Shown here: piece after piece, positions 42,394 to 49,241 of the stretch
How the letters are laid out: every line of letters begins with the position of its first letter
How positions within the stretch are numbered: the first letter of the stretch is position 1
Assembly: GCA_023665605.1 (NCBI GenBank)
Contig: JAMPDP010000007.1
Span: forward strand, 1 to 49,241
Source: Candidatus Amulumruptor caecigallinarius
Lineage (GTDB): Bacteria; Bacteroidota; Bacteroidia; Bacteroidales; Muribaculaceae
DNA length: 49,241 nucleotides
Direction: 5' to 3'
Made by a program: the position numbers and the translations under genes
The notes under the pieces: generated by a model
What the model saw: only the letters and a program-made list of their open reading frames with translations
Database searches by the model: none
What the model was told of the DNA's origin: nothing

Positions 42394-43671
42394 TCAATCA
42401 GTCTCCTCTCCGGCCGCAGGCTGCTCCCACGGCTCGGACGCATCAAGCAGCGTGAACCCGGCCTCGCGCAGGTGGTCCCAATACTCGGGGTAGCTCTTGG
42501 ACACCACCTCAATGTCATTGACTATTATCCCGGGGATGCACAGTGCCGTAGGCGCAAAGGCCATGGCCATACGGTGGTCGGCATAGGTGTCAAACACCGG
42601 CATCTGCGTGATGGGCAGCCGCCGTCCGGTCCACTCCATCACATTGTCACCCTCAATCTCCACCGCGACGCCTATCTTGGCGAGCTCCCGACGCAGTGCC
42701 TCCAGCCGGTCGGTCTCCTTGATGCGCAGCGAGTGGAGTCCGGTGATGCGGAACGGAATCCCCACCAGCGCACATGTCACGATGATGGCCTGTGCCAGGT
42801 CGGGGCACGATGCCAGGTCTGCCGTGAAGCGGGCATCCTGGTCGGGCGATGCCATCAGGTCAAGCCCTCCCTCCTCACCCGGCACGGTGTCGATGCCGAG
42901 CGAGGCAAAGAGCCGCGCTGCCACCCGGTCGCCCTGGATGCTGTCAAGCGTCACGCCGTCAAGGGTGATGAATCCGCAGCTCACGGCGGCAATCTCCAGC
43001 CAGAAGGCGGCGGCGCTCCAGTCACCCTCCACCGTCGTGTCGGCGGCGCGGTATGCCTGCGGCTTCACCGTGATGACATTCCCCTCAAAGTCGGCCTCCA
43101 CCCCCCGTGCGGCCATCATGGCCAGCGTCATGGTGATGTACGGCCGCGACGCAATCTCGCCGCGCAGTCGCAGTGTCAGCCCCTGCTCCATCAGAGGTGC
43201 TACCATCAGCAGGGCCGAGATATACTGGCTGCTGATGCCCGCCTCTAACTCCACTTCTCCGCCGCGTAGCTTGGAGCCGCGGATATGCAGCGGCGGGAAT
43301 CCCTCCTCACCCGCATACTCTATCTCTGCCCCTAGGCTCCGAAGTGCCTCCACAAGCGGGGCTATTGGCCGCTGCCGCATACGCTCTGAGCCGTCGAGGG
43401 TCACGTCGGCGCCATCCTGTGCGGCATAGTAGGCTGTGAGGAAGCGCATGGAGGTGCCGGCGGCTCCCACATTCACCTCGCGGGCCCCCGGCCCCTGAGC
43501 AAGGGCGGCGGCGAGCACCTCGGTGTCGTCACAGGCGGCAAGGTTGCTCACCGTGCCGGGTGCCTCGGTGAGGGCTTCGAGGATGAGGGCGCGGTTGCTG
43601 ATGCTCTTGGAGGGGGGCATGGTCACGCGCGCCTGGAGCATTTCATCGGGGGGGAGTATGCGGTAGTTCAT
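42394..43671 (-). CDS. aroA: 3-phosphoshikimate 1-carboxyvinyltransferase (EPSP synthase)
   Basis: Sixth step of the shikimate pathway: joins phosphoenolpyruvate and shikimate 3-phosphate. The 425-residue length is typical. Recognised blocks are PPSKSISNRALIL (near residue 20, substrate-binding Lys), GAAGTSMRFLTAYYA (about 70), LDGSERMRQRPI, and IKETDRLEALRRELAKIG plus DHRMAMAFA in the C-terminal domain. The sequence is diverged from E. coli AroA but keeps the key basic residues. Its ATG comes 2 bases after the thrC stop, so it belongs to the threonine operon. Confidence 0.95.
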   Translation of the reverse strand: MNYRILPPDEMLQARVTMPPSKSISNRALILEALTEAPGTVSNLAACDDTEVLAAALAQGPGAREVNVGAAGTSMRFLTAYYAAQDGADVTLDGSERMRQRPIAPLVEALRSLGAEIEYAGEEGFPPLHIRGSKLRGGEVELEAGISSQYISALLMVAPLMEQGLTLRLRGEIASRPYITMTLAMMAARGVEADFEGNVITVKPQAYRAADTTVEGDWSAAAFWLEIAAVSCGFITLDGVTLDSIQGDRVAARLFASLGIDTVPGEEGGLDLMASPDQDARFTADLASCPDLAQAIIVTCALVGIPFRITGLHSLRIKETDRLEALRRELAKIGVAVEIEGDNVMEWTGRRLPITQMPVFDTYADHRMAMAFAPTALCIPGIIVNDIEVVSKSYPEYWDHLREAGFTLLDASEPWEQPAAGEETD

Positions 43672-43673
43672 GG

Positions 43674-44999
43674 TCAGATGGTGGAGAGGAGATACTTCTT
43701 GAACGGGGCGAACGCGCGGCTCATCGCCACGCTCTGCTTCTCCCCCTTGAGGAACGCGCCCAAGCGCGCCGGGATGGTCACCTTGCTGCCGGTGATCTGC
43801 TCCACGGTGTCCTTGAACTTGGCCGGATGGGCGGTCTCCAGGAAGATGCCGGTCTCGCCGGGCTCCAGATGTTCCACCAAGGCGCGGTAAGCCACTGCTC
43901 CATGGGGGTCAAGGAGATAGCCCTCGTTGGCGAGCGTGGTGCGCATGGTGTCGGCTATCTGCTCGTCGGTGTAGGTGCAGCCGCTGATGTCGGCGGTGAT
44001 GGCCTCGTGGCTGTGGCCGTACAGGTCAAGCACGCGCGCAAAGTTGCTCGGGTCGCCCACATCCATGGCGTTGGCTATCGTGGCCGTGGAGGGTCGCGGG
44101 GTGTACACGCCGGTCTGCAGGTACTGATAGAAGATGTCGTTGGCGTTGTTGGCGGCGATGAACCTCTTGATGGGCAGACCCATGCGCTTGCCTATCAGGC
44201 CGGCGGTGATGTTGCCGAAGTTGCCGGAGGGTACAGCCACTACTACGTTGGAGGTGTCCCCTCCCATGGCGGCAAGCTGTGCCCATGCGTGGAAGTAATA
44301 GAACATCTGGGGCAGGAAGCGCGCCACATTGATGGAGTTGGCGCTCGTGAGCTGCATGGCGTCGTTGAGCTCCGGATCCATGAATGCGCTCTTCACCAGC
44401 GCCTGGCAGTCGTCAAAGGTGCCGTTTACCTCCAGCGCGGTGATGTTTTGACCCAGTGTGGTGAACTGCGCCTCCTGGATGGGGCTTACCTTCCCCTTGG
44501 GGTAGAGCACGAACACGCGCACCCCCTCCACGCCCAGAAATCCGTTGGCCACGGCGCTCCCGGTGTCGCCGGAGGTGGCTACGAGCACGTTCACCGGTCG
44601 GTCGGTTCGCCCCGCCCGGGCATTGAAATACCCTAACAGACGGGCCATGAACCGTGCCCCTACATCCTTGAAGGCAAGCGTCGGGCCGTGAAACAGTTCG
44701 AGTGAATAGCGGTTGTCGGCCACTTTCCGCAGCGGGATGTCGAAGTTGAGCGTTTCGGCCACGATGCGCTTCAGGCTCTCGGGGTCTATATCGCCGCCAA
44801 ACAGGGTGTCGGCCACTACGTAGGCTATGTCCGGAAGCGACATCTCGGAGATGTTGTTGAAAAACGCCTTGGGGAGCGTGGCGATGCGCTCGGGCATGAA
44901 GAGGCCGCGGTCTGATGCCAGACCGTGAACCACAGCCTCCTCAAGTGTGGCGGGGTGAGCCTTGCCGGAGGTGCTGTAATATTTCATCTTGCTGTTCAT
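43674..44999 (-). CDS. thrC: Threonine synthase
   Basis: PLP enzyme that converts O-phosphohomoserine to threonine. The PLP-binding lysine is in the ELFHGPTLAFKDVGARFMA block (near residue 105-125). Also present are VATSGDTGSAVANGF and VVAVPSGNFGNITAGL, and an N-terminal MKYYSTSGKAHPATLEEAVV typical of the long bacterial form. Starts at 44999 or, four residues later, at 44987 are both possible. It is the third gene of thrA-apgM-thrC-aroA, 72 bases after apgM and 2 bases before aroA. Confidence 0.97.
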   Translation of the reverse strand: MNSKMKYYSTSGKAHPATLEEAVVHGLASDRGLFMPERIATLPKAFFNNISEMSLPDIAYVVADTLFGGDIDPESLKRIVAETLNFDIPLRKVADNRYSLELFHGPTLAFKDVGARFMARLLGYFNARAGRTDRPVNVLVATSGDTGSAVANGFLGVEGVRVFVLYPKGKVSPIQEAQFTTLGQNITALEVNGTFDDCQALVKSAFMDPELNDAMQLTSANSINVARFLPQMFYYFHAWAQLAAMGGDTSNVVVAVPSGNFGNITAGLIGKRMGLPIKRFIAANNANDIFYQYLQTGVYTPRPSTATIANAMDVGDPSNFARVLDLYGHSHEAITADISGCTYTDEQIADTMRTTLANEGYLLDPHGAVAYRALVEHLEPGETGIFLETAHPAKFKDTVEQITGSKVTIPARLGAFLKGEKQSVAMSRAFAPFKKYLLSTI

Positions 45000-45071
45000 A
45001 GGGTGCGTTGCAGTGGGGATGTGCGGTGTTGAGGTGCTGTGATGGTGAGTATAGGTGTCGGCAGGTGTGAG

Positions 45072-46295
45072 TCATTTAAGAAACTCCCTGATAAACTCGT
45101 CGCCCGTCAGTGTGCCGTAGCCACCCTTGGCGGCCGCGGCTTCGGTGTAGGCCTCCACGCTGTCGGGAGTCACGTCGGAGCGACGTATCACGAAGGGTAC
45201 GGGGGCGTTGGTGTGGGTGCGCAGGCGGCATGGGGTGGGGTGATCGGGGAGCACGGCTATTGCCACCTCTTCGCCGGTTTCGGCGCGTAGGGCGTCGGCG
45301 GCTTCAAGCAGCGGCTTGAGCACGCGGCTGTCAAGATACTCCACCGTGCGCTTCTTCAGCGGAGCGTCTCCCTCGTGGCCGGCCTCGTCGCTCGCCTCGA
45401 TGTGGAGGAACACGAAGTCGGCTACGCTGCGCAGTGCCTCGATGGCGGCTGCCACCTTCCCCTCATAGTTGGTGTCGGCGAGCCCCGTGGCTCCCTCCAC
45501 TATCACAGGTTCGAGGCCGGCATACACGCCGATGCCGCGTATCAGGTCTACTGCGCTGATCACCACTCCCTTGTGGATGCCGAACAGTTCGGCCATGGTC
45601 TGCATCGACGGCTTGTAGCCGGGGCTCCAGGGCCATATGCTGTTCGCCGGGTCTTTCCCCTCGGCCATGCGACGCAGGTTCACGGGGTGCGTGGCAAGCA
45701 GCTCCTGAGAGTCAAGGATGAGGGAGTTGATGTAGTCGGCGGTCTCCTCACCCTCCGGGACAGCGGGTTTCACCATCATGTCAAGGGCTGCCGCGCCGGG
45801 CACGTCATGCGGCGGCGTGCACTCTATGCGCTTGTCGGCATCCTTGATTTTCATCAGATGGCGGTAGCTCACTCCCGGGAAGAAGCGGGTGCGTCCGTCG
45901 GCGAGTCGCTCGTTGAGATACTCTATCAGCTCGGTGGCCTCCTCAGTGGTGATGTGCCCGGCGGAGTGGTTCTTGATGGTGCCGTCAGGATTGATGGTGA
46001 TCAGGTTGCAGCGCATGGCCATCTCCCCGTCGTTGATGGGGATGCCCATGCTCGCGGCCTCCAGAGAGCCGCGCCCCTCAAACACGGCTGCCACGTCGTA
46101 GCCCAGCAGTGACAGGTGGGCTATCTCGCTCCCGGGGTGAAATCCGGCGGGAACGGTGCCAAGCAGCCCGGAGCGACCCTCACGGGCTATGCGGTCAAGG
46201 GTGGGGGTGTCGGCGGCTTCCAGAGGGGTCATGCCCCCGAGCTCGTCACACGGCTCATCGGCCATGCCGTCACCGAGCACTATTATATGTTTCAT
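45072..46295 (-). CDS. apgM: Cofactor-independent phosphoglycerate mutase (ApgM-type), possible homoserine kinase
   Basis: Alkaline-phosphatase-superfamily protein of 407 residues with IVLGDGMADEP near the N-terminus, TPTLDRIAREGRSG, GSEIAHLSLLGYD and C-terminal VAIAVLPDHPTPC metal-binding region. The ATG at 46295 is chosen; an upstream in-frame start at 46373 adds only low-complexity sequence. It lies between thrA and thrC, where homoserine kinase (thrB) would be expected and is missing. In Bacteroidetes this subgroup has been proposed to serve as homoserine kinase; here the position supports that but does not prove it. Confidence 0.92.
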   Translation of the reverse strand: MKHIIVLGDGMADEPCDELGGMTPLEAADTPTLDRIAREGRSGLLGTVPAGFHPGSEIAHLSLLGYDVAAVFEGRGSLEAASMGIPINDGEMAMRCNLITINPDGTIKNHSAGHITTEEATELIEYLNERLADGRTRFFPGVSYRHLMKIKDADKRIECTPPHDVPGAAALDMMVKPAVPEGEETADYINSLILDSQELLATHPVNLRRMAEGKDPANSIWPWSPGYKPSMQTMAELFGIHKGVVISAVDLIRGIGVYAGLEPVIVEGATGLADTNYEGKVAAAIEALRSVADFVFLHIEASDEAGHEGDAPLKKRTVEYLDSRVLKPLLEAADALRAETGEEVAIAVLPDHPTPCRLRTHTNAPVPFVIRRSDVTPDSVEAYTEAAAAKGGYGTLTGDEFIREFLK

Positions 46296-46338
46296 AGGGT
46301 CAGAGAATTGCTGTTTTGGGTGAGGGATGTGTGGCGGG

Positions 46339-48774
46339 TCAGCGGATGTTGGCGATGCTGATGATGTCGGCAAACACGCCGGCAGCCGTCACTTCGGCCC
46401 CGGCTCCATAGCCTTTGATTACCATCGGGTACTCTTTGTAGCGCTCGGTGGTGAGCAGTATCACGTTGTTGCTACCCTCCAGGTGATAGAACGGATGGGC
46501 TGCCTCTACCTTCTTGAGACCTACGCTCACGGCTCCCTCCTCAAGGGTGGCCACGAACCGGAAACGCTCTCCCTTGGAGGCGGCATCGGCGCGCTTGGCC
46601 TCAAACTCGGCATCCATCCCGCGGATAGCCTCATAAAATTCCTCAAGGGTGCCTTTGAAGAACTCTTCGGGCACAAACAGGTCTTTGCGGACGTCGGCCT
46701 GGTCCACATGATAGCCGGCCTCGCGCGCCAGAATTACCAGTTTGCGCACCACGTCGGTGCCGCTCAGGTCCACGCGCGGGTCCGGCTCGGTGTAGCCCGC
46801 CTCCTTGGCCATCTTCACGGCCTTGGACAGCGGCACGTCCGTGTCAAGCACGTTGAAGATATAGTTGAGCGTACCTGACACCACTGCCTCAATCTTGAGG
46901 ATGCGGTCGCCGGAGTTTATCAGCGAGTTGATGGTGTTGATGATCGGGAGCCCGGCGCCTACGTTGGTCTCGAAGAGGAATTTCACATCCTTCTTCCTCG
47001 CTATCTCCTTCAGGCGGCTGTATAGGTCATAGTCACCGGAGGCTGCTATCTTGTTGGCGGCCACCACATTGACATTGTGGCTCAGCAGCTCGGGGTAGAG
47101 TGCGGCAACCTCGGCTGAGGCGGTGCAGTCCACGAACACGGAGTTGAAGATGTTCATCCGTATCACCTCCGAGGCTATCACCTGCGGGTTCACGTCAATT
47201 CCATCCTTGTCAAGCCGTGCGCGGTAGTCGGTGATGTCGATGCCGTCGCGGTCAAAGAGTCCGCGCTTCGATGAGGCGATGCCCACCACGTTGAGTCTCA
47301 GGTTCTTGTCGCGGAGCAGGCTCTCCTGCTGCTTGCTGATCTGGCTCAGCAACGACCGTCCCACATTACCTATCCCGCACAGAAACACGTTGAGCACCTG
47401 CGTCTGCGACAGGAAGAATGAGTCATGCAGCGAGTTCAGGGCCTTGCGCAGATTGCGGTGCTCGATGACGAACGATATGTTGGTCTCCGAGGCCCCCTGC
47501 GCACACGCTATCACATTGATGCCGGCGCGGCCAAGGGTGCTGAACAGCTTGCCGGCGATGCCGTTGGTGTGCTTCATGTTCTCCCCGACAACGGCCACCG
47601 TGGCAAGGTCATGCTCGGCCTTGATGTCGTTGAACATGCCCGAGGCAAGCTCGGCGGCAAACTCTTCGCGCAGCACGCTCACGGCCCGCTCGGCATCGGC
47701 GTTGCGCACGGCAATAGACGTGTTGTTCTCCGACGCGGCCTGGCTCACCAGGAACACGCTCACGCCCGAGCGTGTCAGGGCGTTGAAGATGCGCGAGTTC
47801 ACTCCGATCACACCCACCATACACAGGCTCGTGATGGTCACAAGGCACGTGTCGTTGATGGACGAGATACCCTTGATGGCAAGCCCCGACGGGTCGCGCG
47901 TGTCGGAGATGCGCGTGCCGGGTGCCTCGGGGTTGAAGGTGTTCTTCACAAGGATGGGGATATTCTTGTGATAAACCGGATAAATCGTCGGAGGATATAT
48001 CACCTTGGCTCCGAAGTTGCACAGCTCCATTGCCTCGGTGAAGGTGAGCCGGTCTATGACGTAAGCGTTGTTGATCACTCGCGGGTCGGCGGTCATAAAT
48101 CCGTCCACATCCGTCCATATCTCCAGCACCTCGGCATCGAGGTTGGCAGCCATGATGGCCGCAGTGTAGTCGGAGCCGCCGCGTCCCAGGTTGGTCACGT
48201 CGCCGTTGGCCCCGGTGGCGATGAAGCCGCCAAGCACTGCCGTGTTCCACTCCGTAGTGCCGAAAGTCTCGGCGATGAGCTTACGCGTCGCATCCGTGTC
48301 AAGCACATGCTGCCCGTAGGCATTGTCCACGGTCTTGATAAATGACCGCGAGTCAAAGTGCGTGGCCCCGTCTATCACCGCCGCGACGATCACGCTCGAC
48401 AGGCGCTCACCGTAGCTCACTATGATGTCAAGGGCACGGAGCGACAGGTCGCGAAGCAGCGTCACCCCGCGGTATATGTTGCCCAACTCATCCAGAAGCA
48501 TCCTCACGATGGCCATGGTGGCCTCGCGGCGCGCCGCGGGCACTATCCCCTCCACCACCGCCTGATGGCGCTCCACGATGCGGGCATAGGATTCAAGATA
48601 AGCTATGTCATCGTTGACGGCCTGCCGGGCCGTGGCTATCAGCTGGTCAGTGATGCCGCCCAGTGCCGACACCACCACAACCTTAGGACCGTCGATTGCC
48701 TCGACAATCTTCTTGACATTGCCGATACTCTCCACAGACCCCACCGAAGTGCCGCCAAACTTTAGTACTTTCAT
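46339..48774 (-). CDS. thrA: Bifunctional aspartate kinase / homoserine dehydrogenase I
   Basis: Fused 811-residue enzyme carrying the first and third steps from aspartate to threonine. The aspartate kinase domain starts with VLKFGGTSVGS at residues 2-12 and contains RGGSDYTAA and ACT regulatory domains (about 310-460, for example INVIACAQGASETNISFVI). The homoserine dehydrogenase domain begins near 465 with FLCGIGNVGRSLL and includes CTASAEVAALYPELL, ETNVGAGLPII and SGTLNYIFN. The ATG at 48774 was chosen because KVLKFGG is the family start; the frame upstream is not conserved-looking. It heads the thr-aro operon with a promoter at 48881-48888. Confidence 0.97.
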   Translation of the reverse strand: MKVLKFGGTSVGSVESIGNVKKIVEAIDGPKVVVVSALGGITDQLIATARQAVNDDIAYLESYARIVERHQAVVEGIVPAARREATMAIVRMLLDELGNIYRGVTLLRDLSLRALDIIVSYGERLSSVIVAAVIDGATHFDSRSFIKTVDNAYGQHVLDTDATRKLIAETFGTTEWNTAVLGGFIATGANGDVTNLGRGGSDYTAAIMAANLDAEVLEIWTDVDGFMTADPRVINNAYVIDRLTFTEAMELCNFGAKVIYPPTIYPVYHKNIPILVKNTFNPEAPGTRISDTRDPSGLAIKGISSINDTCLVTITSLCMVGVIGVNSRIFNALTRSGVSVFLVSQAASENNTSIAVRNADAERAVSVLREEFAAELASGMFNDIKAEHDLATVAVVGENMKHTNGIAGKLFSTLGRAGINVIACAQGASETNISFVIEHRNLRKALNSLHDSFFLSQTQVLNVFLCGIGNVGRSLLSQISKQQESLLRDKNLRLNVVGIASSKRGLFDRDGIDITDYRARLDKDGIDVNPQVIASEVIRMNIFNSVFVDCTASAEVAALYPELLSHNVNVVAANKIAASGDYDLYSRLKEIARKKDVKFLFETNVGAGLPIINTINSLINSGDRILKIEAVVSGTLNYIFNVLDTDVPLSKAVKMAKEAGYTEPDPRVDLSGTDVVRKLVILAREAGYHVDQADVRKDLFVPEEFFKGTLEEFYEAIRGMDAEFEAKRADAASKGERFRFVATLEEGAVSVGLKKVEAAHPFYHLEGSNNVILLTTERYKEYPMVIKGYGAGAEVTAAGVFADIISIANIR

Positions 48775-48803
48775 AAGTTGCTGTTTACGCAAATACAAAT
48801 CAG

Positions 48804-48875
48804 TCAATATATCTCAGCCCGAAAAGCCAATATATCTCAATCAAATATAACAGCCAACAAAGCCAAAATATATCA
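48804..48875. repeat. Three short AT-rich direct repeats in the thrA leader
   Basis: TCAATATATCTCA (48804-48816), CCAATATATCTCA (48827-48839) and CCAAAATATATCA (48863-48875) lie between the -7 element (48881-48888) and the thrA ATG, starts 23 and 36 bases apart. They could be operators or RNA elements. No ATG, and so no ATG-initiated Thr/Ile-rich leader peptide, occurs in this stretch. Confidence 0.6.
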
Positions 48876-48880
48876 CCCAA

Positions 48881-48888
48881 CAAAGTTA
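48881..48888 (-). promoter_or_regulatory. Candidate -7 promoter element for the thrA operon
   Basis: On the minus strand TAACTTTG fits TAnnTTTG and gives a 5' leader of about 100 bases before the thrA ATG at 48774. The upstream bases contain TTTCG at a roughly suitable distance but no clean TTTG -33. Confidence 0.5.
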
Positions 48889-48920
48889 ACGTTTTTTCCC
48901 GAAACCCCACCCCTCCCCGC

Positions 48921-49048
48921 CCCAACACCGCAACCGCATCAAATTGTGCGGATAAACTTCTGTCGTTCCGGCCCGGCGCAGCCGTTTTATTATTAGATAA
49001 GATATTTTGATGCGGTTGACCTGGCCCAACACCGCAACCGCATCAAAA
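48921..49048. repeat. Mosaic repeat block with inverted and direct copies
   Basis: A 23-base sequence at 48921-48943 recurs exactly at 49025-49047. Between them, TTTTGATGCGGTTG (49005-49018) is the perfect inverse of CAACCGCATCAAAA (49035-49048), giving a 14-base stem with a 16-base loop. Bases 48931-48957 are an exact inverted copy of 204-230 and 48965-48982 an exact direct copy of 174-191. Confidence 0.88.
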
Positions 49049-49080
49049 TGAGGATGGAAAGATTTGAAATCAGAAGGGGT

Positions 49081-49187
49081 TGTTGCAAAACCTCCTAAGG
49101 AGCGTCCGCAGGACGCTGATTTACCCGTAGCCCCGGAAGCCGGAGCGATAGCGCAGGCATCCGGGGTCATAGTCAGCACAGCAAAGG
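49081..49187. repeat. Double-hairpin intergenic repeat, copy 2 (longest)
   Basis: The 87-base unit 49101-49187 matches 36604-36689 (about 93% identity), and its lead-in TGTTGCAAAACCTCCT (49081-49096) is shared with 41010-41025. The two stems are AGCGTCC-GCA-GGACGCT and CCCCGGAAGCC with GGCATCCGGGG. The remaining 49188-49241 shows no gene, and no coding sequence was found from 48775 to the end of the window. Confidence 0.9.
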
Positions 49188-49241
49188 AGGGTGTATCAAA
49201 ATTCTGATGCGCCCTCTTGTCATAACATGTTGTAAAACACA

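Noticed and set aside
48775-48880. A threonine-type attenuator leader peptide before thrA
   Set aside because: No ATG or run of Thr/Ile codons occurs between the promoter element and the thrA start.
48886-49179. A 97-codon minus-strand open frame near the right end
   Set aside because: It runs across the repeat elements and shows no recognisable protein features.

Overview
The window looks like chromosomal DNA of a GC-rich Bacteroidales bacterium, most likely of the Muribaculaceae/Bacteroides lineage. This is inferred from Bacteroidetes-type -7 promoter elements (TAnnTTTG), the families DUF6452/DUF6048, DUF1573 and bacterial alpha-2-macroglobulin, a VPDGYFE-type anti-sigma-like protein, a BspA-type leucine-rich repeat protein, and a thrA-apgM-thrC operon. 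No phage, plasmid, CRISPR, rRNA or tRNA gene was seen. All genes up to 20959 lie on the plus strand and all genes from 20990 onward lie on the minus strand, so the two halves converge with only 30 bases between stop codons.

Plus-strand half: apt, a nitroreductase and the DUF6452/DUF6048 envelope pair form one tight operon (0.36-3.0 kb). They are followed by rpiB with an InaA/WaaP-like kinase, a large nucleoside kinase, and a doubly truncated glutamate-decarboxylase-like protein that lacks the catalytic lysine. A 9-bp tandem repeat precedes an AT-rich four-helix-bundle gene. Next comes an 850-base gene-free AT-rich stretch holding nine DnaA-box-like sites, a candidate replication-origin-type region. 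Then follow panB, a MATE transporter overlapping a NamZ/DUF1343 muramidase, a long-chain polyprenyl diphosphate synthase, trpS, a GH13 lipoprotein, and a promoter-headed set made of an unknown 682-residue membrane protein, a flippase-like (UPF0104) protein, a small membrane protein and an iron-type alcohol dehydrogenase.

Minus-strand half, in transcription order from the right: the thrA-apgM-thrC-aroA operon for threonine and chorismate synthesis, ending in a small Cys-rich membrane protein; a secreted YD-like protein; a leucine-rich repeat gene broken by a one-base frameshift; a secreted protein with TonB-C-like and SH3-like parts; a lysophospholipid acyltransferase; a sigma-54 activator; ribH; a TRIC channel; and def. 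Then comes a run of ECF sigma factor, anti-sigma-like membrane protein, LTxxQ periplasmic protein, 1884-residue alpha-2-macroglobulin and two DUF1573 proteins, the last three junctions being 4-base ATGA overlaps. meaB, a HAD phosphatase and ribF finish the strand. ribF and ribH supply flavin cofactors; the sigma-to-DUF1573 run looks like a self-contained envelope-stress or envelope-protection unit.

Intergenic DNA carries several repeat families: an 86-base double-hairpin element (36.6 and 49.1 kb, with a partial copy at 41.0 kb), a short TTGTTTTTAAACAA palindrome after three stop codons, and shared mosaic blocks at the two ends of the window. The strongest leads for follow-up are the DnaA-box cluster, the glutamate-decarboxylase pseudoenzyme and the ECF/alpha-2-macroglobulin operon. 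No unmistakably new system was proven from sequence alone.
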